Below, piece after piece: positions 61,201-64,000 of a stretch of 64,000 bases of DNA. The notes under the pieces are model-generated. The model was not told where the DNA came from. It searched no databases and saw only the letters and a program-made list of their open reading frames with translations. The first letter of the stretch is position 1, and each line of letters opens with the position of its first letter. The stretch comes from Clytia hemisphaerica (taxonomy: Eukaryota > Cnidaria > Hydrozoa > Leptothecata > Clytiidae): NCBI GenBank assembly GCA_902728285.1, contig CACVBU010001154.1:2092604-2156603 (forward strand). Reading direction: 5' to 3'. The translations under genes and the position numbers were made by a program.

Positions 61201-63555
61201 TTCATACTGCTCAATAATGACGTAATCAAATTCTTCAACGATTTCCAATATCTGAAAAAGTCAGAAAGGTTTTTAGTTTAAAAGCATACGATTTATCGGG
61301 TACTTTACAGATAGTTTTACATCTAAACCCGAACAGCAAGTTTCACAATATAATGAATATTTCCTAAAAATAAGTAGGTGGAGAAACTCCCAAAACATAC
61401 CAAAGCATTTTTAAATCAAGAAATTTGTCTCTTAGCATTCTAACCATCAGGAGCCTCATTCGAATTGAGGACAAATTCGAGTTATCGAGATTCTAGTTTT
61501 GGAGACTCGTATAAAAATTCTTACCTAGTGAATTTGAATAACCTAAGAAGCCTCAAAGCTCTCAATACTGAAATGCCCATACTTATACCATACTTCTTGT
61601 ACAGTATCAACTCGAATACACCAGCCGTTACAACCTGAACATGGTTGAAAACAAAATGAAAACATTCAGAAAATTATATAAGAAAATGAATTCAAAAAAA
61701 GAGAAAATTTGGCCAGCATTCTGGGAATTAACCACTGTTGATTGGATGATAAAAAAAAAACAAAGATTAGAAAAGCATCTTATACTGCTGTACAATACTT
61801 ACCAAACTATCAAATTTATTGAACTTTGATCTAAAATATAGCCTAGGTCCCAATCCATACAGCTTCAAACACATTTCCATCAAGAAGAAGGAGAGAAAGA
61901 TAATTTCAGCAATATCTGAAAAATTGAGATAAAATGACAATAAAACCATATTTTCTATATTAAAAGTGATTTAGACTTCACTTCCAACGTCAGAATTGGT
62001 ACTAAGTGAGTCAAACATGAAGCCGTTAATATAAAATATAAAAATTGCATATTGGGGGTAGGTTCAATCAGTGGCTGGGTCATACCAAGAACCTGAAGAA
62101 TAATAGCACTTGACGCATTTCTGCATTTCTCAGCAATGAAAGAGCAAGATCATAAGAAAGTGGAGAAATAGTGGCGCCCACCATTAGCTTCAAGTAGATA
62201 GTTATGGAAAGAGGCATTCCTTGACTGCGGAATTATAACACTACTGTGTTTTTCTATGTAAAAGCTTAAGGCTTTGGCGCCAAAAAATTGACATTTTTCT
62301 ATGTAAAAGCTTTGACATTATTAGAATAACATTGAGCTAGGCTTCATAAATATAGATGTAGTACGGGATTATACGTCCAATATACAAATGTGTACATCAA
62401 CATTACCTTGTAGATCTGTCAGCCATTGAGGTTGTAGGTAGTATTCGGCAGCGACAGAGATAGTATTGAGAAAGACACAGGTGATGACGAGCCAATAGAA
62501 TACAGCATGTTCAACGACTTTCTTGATGCGAATCTTCATTCGCCGGTTCTTCTTACGGAAAATCTCTTTCCATGGTTTCCTAGGTGAAGATTTAGATAAA
62601 AATACAGTTTATGCTCTCTAATTCGATTTTCATCGAATAAGGGAATGCATCAATAGAAGAGAGAGTTTCTTGTTAACGGTGGCTTTCAATAATGGAGCAT
62701 TTCGAATATTAGAACGTCGAACTAGAGAGCGACAACTATAGGTAGAAAATCAATAAAGGACAGACACGGGAAAAGGCTTGTTGAAAGTCGCCATCTAAAT
62801 CCCGGAACACAAAAATTTTAGTCGAAGAAATAACTTGTCAACAATCCTTTTCTTAAAGTGACATTTTAACTGAGTGGACACTTTGCTACATTCTGACTTC
62901 CTCTTCAAATATTTCAAGTACAGATTATACCCAGCATATCTTTACTTTAATAAAACAAGGATCTTTTCTTACAAATACCTTACAGTGATTATTTGAAGGA
63001 TTTCAGTTTCAAAACTTTATAGATAGGTTTAGTAAAACATACTACGCCAACACCCCTTTACCATATTTCTTTTTTCATTGATCAATGAAAATACGATCCA
63101 TTAACTAAATTCATCTGTAAGATTAGTTAACTTACTTTTTTTCTTTGCCATGGATATTCAATCTGAAGTTTTTTCCAGCAGCATTTTTAGTCAATACTTT
63201 TGTCATACCAAGGTTGCCTGTATTTCCTTTGGTCCTTGATGAACGAACTAAAAGATTAGACACAAAATTTGAAGCGTAACGATGATGCAATTTGGGATCT
63301 GGTTAAAAAATCAAGAAATTACGGCAAATATATCATATACTTTTTACAGTACCCTTATCGAGTCGAATACTATTCAAATGGCACCTACATTGAGTATGTT
63401 CTTCATCTTCTTCATCTTCTTCTTCAATGATGGCTTTTTCAGCAGTATCAATCCAATCCATGTACCCCGTCAACGCACGATCAACTTGTTGACCTTGACG
63501 TAATAATAAGAACGCCGTACGGTTCTCTACACGCTCACGTTCTTTACCGAATTCC
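43374..63555 (-). CDS. Voltage-gated calcium channel alpha-1 subunit, Cav2 type (5' truncated by window edge)
   Basis: Thirty-two exons traced on the minus strand, all with GT/AG borders and matching phases: 63555-63389, 63247-63136, 62579-62407, 61915-61803, 61634-61525, 61251-61120, 60254-60182, 59686-59560, 59391-59250, 58928-58898, 58568-58514, 58233-58098, 57727-57598, 56707-56648, 56338-56232, 55918-55816, then a break, 52923-52823, 52377-52176, 51812-51648, 51415-51308, 50729-50646, 50218-50102, 49742-49677, 48029-47926, 47635-47476, 46897-46770, 46216-46120, 45813-45708, 44929-44825, 44648-44554, 44258-44166, 43637-43374. This gives 590 codons before the break and 664 residues after it. 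The pore-forming subunit opens on depolarisation and admits calcium, in Cav2 typically at presynaptic terminals. Cav2 identity rests on KERERVENR before the beta-binding site and on the C-terminal DDWC. Domain I lies beyond the window. Segment S5 and the early turret of domain III are missing. Confidence 0.93.
45402..45666 (-). mobile_element. ATCACG-rich MITE, copy 2
   Basis: Opposite-orientation relative of 34534-34761, built of GTGAT and CGTGATT motifs. It lies in an intron of the Cav2 gene, between exons 45813-45708 and 44929-44825. Its right end is a G-run then CTCTT. Confidence 0.62.
46321..46687 (+). repeat. 180-bp tandem duplication in a Cav2 intron
   Basis: Units start at 46321 and 46501, each with TTCATGTAGCACTA, then ATAGGCTGTGATTAAATC or its variant, then GTACAGAAA(C/T)TGATTCTTT. 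A third start (GTCCATGT) follows near 46688. Divergence between units is moderate. Confidence 0.7.
46770..51812 (-). CDS. Cav2 exons: III-IV linker end and domain IV
   Basis: Nine exons encode the linker ([19 protein letters not shown]), S1, S2 ([20 protein letters not shown]), S3 ([20 protein letters not shown]), S4 ([15 protein letters not shown]), S5 ([14 protein letters not shown]), the P loop with TGENW, S6 and the start of the C-terminal EF-like region ([13 protein letters not shown]). With TGEDW and TGEGW this gives three of the four glutamates of the HVA filter. The 47926-49677 intron holds the 386-bp SINE array. Confidence 0.93.
48113..48191 (-). repeat. tRNA-like head of SINE unit 1
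   Basis: On the minus strand: A box TAGCGCAGTTGG and B box GGTTCAATCCC. A cloverleaf can be drawn with a GGC anticodon triplet (Ala-like), but there is C rather than U before it and mismatches in the acceptor, D and anticodon stems, so a SINE promoter is more likely than a working tRNA. Confidence 0.7.
48499..48577 (-). repeat. tRNA-like head of SINE unit 2
   Basis: Identical in arrangement to unit 1, 386 bases further on. Confidence 0.7.
49195..49273 (+). repeat. tRNA-like head of the inverted SINE unit
   Basis: Same A and B boxes on the plus strand; the B box reads GGTTCAACCCC, a one-base change from the other units. Confidence 0.7.
52176..52923 (-). CDS. Cav2 exons: domain III pore, S6 and III-IV linker start
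   Basis: Exon 52923-52823 starts in phase 0 with [16 protein letters not shown] and has the filter TGEGW. Exon 52377-52176 carries S6 ([20 protein letters not shown]) and [13 protein letters not shown], the conserved start of the III-IV linker. The III S5 and first part of the turret, expected between 55816 and 52923, are not found. Confidence 0.92.
52945..53934 (-). pseudogene. pogo/Tigger-type DDE transposase relic
   Basis: From 53934 down to 53174 the minus strand encodes the C-terminal part of a DDE_1 transposase: [20 protein letters not shown], then [13 protein letters not shown] with the second catalytic Asp and [15 protein letters not shown] with the third. The frame breaks near 53490, and the rest is read in other frames to a typical C-terminus ([24 protein letters not shown], then an acidic end). 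At least two frameshifts make it non-functional. The first catalytic Asp would lie in the adjoining gap. Its 3' flank (about 52945-53110) has repeated CTCTAATTTAATACG motifs, probably the element's end region. It sits in the Cav2 intron between the domain III S4 and pore exons. Confidence 0.8.
53935..54114. other. Assembly gap (180 N)
   Basis: It separates two unrelated mobile-element fragments inside the Cav2 intron. The true size is unknown, and it may hide the missing Cav2 exon. Confidence 0.95.
54115..55340 (+). pseudogene. Interrupted unrecognised ORF, probably of a mobile element
   Basis: Right after the gap the plus strand is open for about 85 codons ([17 protein letters not shown], later LPFATMG), then is cut by the foldback element at 54370. 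On the far side (from 55236) an open stretch resumes with [18 protein letters not shown] and stops after KKNL near 55334. The HGRPxKTYIDQ stretch is of a kind often seen near the end of retroelement-derived ORFs, but I cannot name the family. It is on the opposite strand to the Cav2 gene. Confidence 0.45.
54370..55235. mobile_element. Foldback element with about 385-bp inverted arms
   Basis: The left arm 54370-54754 and right arm 54853-55235 are reverse complements with indels; the loop is 98 bases. The outer ends are GAGTCTGCTAAATCACGCG and its exact complement. Each arm begins with several CACGCGCCTT-type repeats, and the inner ends are CCAAAACTAGGGGTATATA. No coding sequence is present, and I see no sure target duplication. 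It appears to interrupt the ORF starting at 54115. Confidence 0.82.
55816..57727 (-). CDS. Cav2 exons: domain III S1-S4
   Basis: S1 ([20 protein letters not shown]), S2 ([16 protein letters not shown]), S3 ([16 protein letters not shown]) and S4 ([17 protein letters not shown]) are on four exons. The S3-S4 loop is a run of serines (SSSKSSSSS across the splice). The last exon ends KKLK in phase 0 at 55816. Confidence 0.92.
58098..58928 (-). CDS. Cav2 exons: short II-III linker
   Basis: Three exons of 31, 55 and 136 bases complete a II-III linker of roughly 100 residues, far shorter than in vertebrate Cav2 channels, and with no recognisable synprint region. The 31-base exon is a microexon; it and its neighbour could be alternatively spliced, but dropping either alone shifts the frame. 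The linker ends LFIFSPQNP, a conserved pre-IIIS1 motif. Confidence 0.85.
58620..58875 (+). repeat. SINE-like sequence in a Cav2 intron
   Basis: It has a B-box-like GGGGTCGATCC, a duplicated ACGGTACTTG, and a tail CTATCCATCTATC similar to the TATC tail of the SINE at 11416. It lies just downstream of the 58928-58898 microexon in genome order, between that exon and 58568-58514. Confidence 0.45.
59250..60254 (-). CDS. Cav2 exons: domain II pore and S6
   Basis: [15 protein letters not shown] leads into the P loop [14 protein letters not shown], whose Glu is the domain II filter residue. S6 spans [17 protein letters not shown] and, after the splice, [15 protein letters not shown] Glu/Lys-rich start of the II-III linker follows. 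Confidence 0.92.
61120..63247 (-). CDS. Cav2 exons: rest of I-II linker and domain II S1-S5
   Basis: The short exon 63247-63136 is basic ([19 protein letters not shown]). Exon 62579-62407 carries S1 ([17 protein letters not shown]). Exon 61915-61803 carries S2-S3 with [17 protein letters not shown]. Exon 61634-61525 carries the S4 voltage sensor ([16 protein letters not shown]). Exon 61251-61120 carries the S4-S5 linker and S5 ([15 protein letters not shown], then [10 protein letters not shown]). All match the HVA calcium-channel pattern. Confidence 0.92.
63389..63555 (-). CDS. Cav2 exon: I-II linker with beta-subunit binding site (AID)
   Basis: It encodes [12 protein letters not shown], then the alpha-interaction domain [15 protein letters not shown], which fits the QQxExxLxGYxxWI consensus except for a conservative Asp for Glu. 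The acidic run after it (EEEDEEDEE) is typical of the linker. This site binds the cytoplasmic beta subunit. The ERVENR.AF context is the Cav2 form rather than the Cav1 form. Confidence 0.92.
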
Positions 63556-64000
63556 CTATTGAAGAAGGAAGATTTGAGTGAAATTAGAAATGGTTTTAAA
63601 TTCATGATATTTGTTCCCGCGATAGACTCATAAATTTTGCCATTAAATTTAGACCGGTGTCATTAAAATCCCTGCCCCAAAGAATAAAGGTTTTCAGAAA
63701 GTCGGACTTAAATATTATTTCGTTGCATAAGGATTTCATTTATTCACTTCAATTGATCATGATATACTCAAGGTGTGACCCAGGGTGAAGTCTTTTTGTT
63801 AAAGTAAAAGGGATCTTATCAAACGTGGGAAACTTAAAAATGAATTATTTTTTTTCACAAAACCGATCCTAGGAAAAAATGGAAAAAATTCACTCGATAG
63901 TAAATTATCATGAAAACTGAAAAAAAATTCTGATTTCGTTGCTGTTGTGAACATCGCGAATGTTTGTACACAGATAAATGTATGTGGGAATTGTGAATGC
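63556..64000. other. Cav2 intron reaching the window edge
   Basis: Upstream (minus strand) of the AID exon. I find no domain I exon before the edge; domain I should lie beyond 64000. Confidence 0.6.

Overview
The window is AT-rich animal nuclear DNA. Multi-exon genes have GT...AG introns, a neuronal-type calcium channel and two seven-helix receptors are present, and non-autonomous DNA transposons and tRNA-derived SINEs are very dense. I favour an early-branching invertebrate such as a cnidarian, from the general look of the receptors and the compact Cav2 channel, but the sequence does not prove this. Two assembly gaps are present (14285-14294 and 53935-54114).

Layout. (1) 1873-4333 (+): a three-exon gene for a highly charged 300-residue protein, its last exon lying between perfect 57-bp inverted repeats. 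(2) 8758-12261 (-): a three-exon gene for a small single-pass membrane protein with an 8-cysteine ectodomain, reconstructed here from exon phases. (3) 14192-15061 (-): a weakly supported two-exon gene. (4) 19579-20136 (-): a secreted, probably GPI-anchored glycoprotein. (5) 21469-23859 (-): a three-exon EF-hand protein of the essential myosin light chain type. (6) 26339-27253 (-) and 32237-33352 (-): two intronless receptors, one highly divergent and one canonical class A. (7) 43374-63555 (-): most of a Cav2-type voltage-gated calcium channel alpha-1 subunit, 32 exons traced, from the I-II linker (beta-subunit binding site) to a C-terminus ending in the Cav2-type PDZ ligand DDWC. Its N-terminal half-domain I continues beyond the right edge.

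The space between genes is largely mobile DNA. I can define ends and often target-site duplications for several families: two 1,618-bp TTAA elements, a second TTAA family (two copies), a piggyBac-like MITE with TTAA-CCCTATTC ends (two copies), a hAT-like MITE with 8-bp duplications (two copies), a Mutator-like MITE with a 9-bp duplication, a TA-flanked MITE, an ATCACG-rich repeat (two copies), a SINE with a 13-bp duplication, a tandem-plus-inverted array of a 386-bp tRNA-headed SINE, a pogo/Tigger transposase relic and an 866-bp foldback element.

The most notable local fact is in the channel gene: coding sequence for segment S5 and the start of the pore turret of domain III cannot be found, and the place where it should be holds a broken pogo transposase, a 180-N gap, a second broken ORF and the foldback element. 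Either the exon sits in the gap or it has been lost. I found no operon-like or multi-gene system; the genes appear independent.
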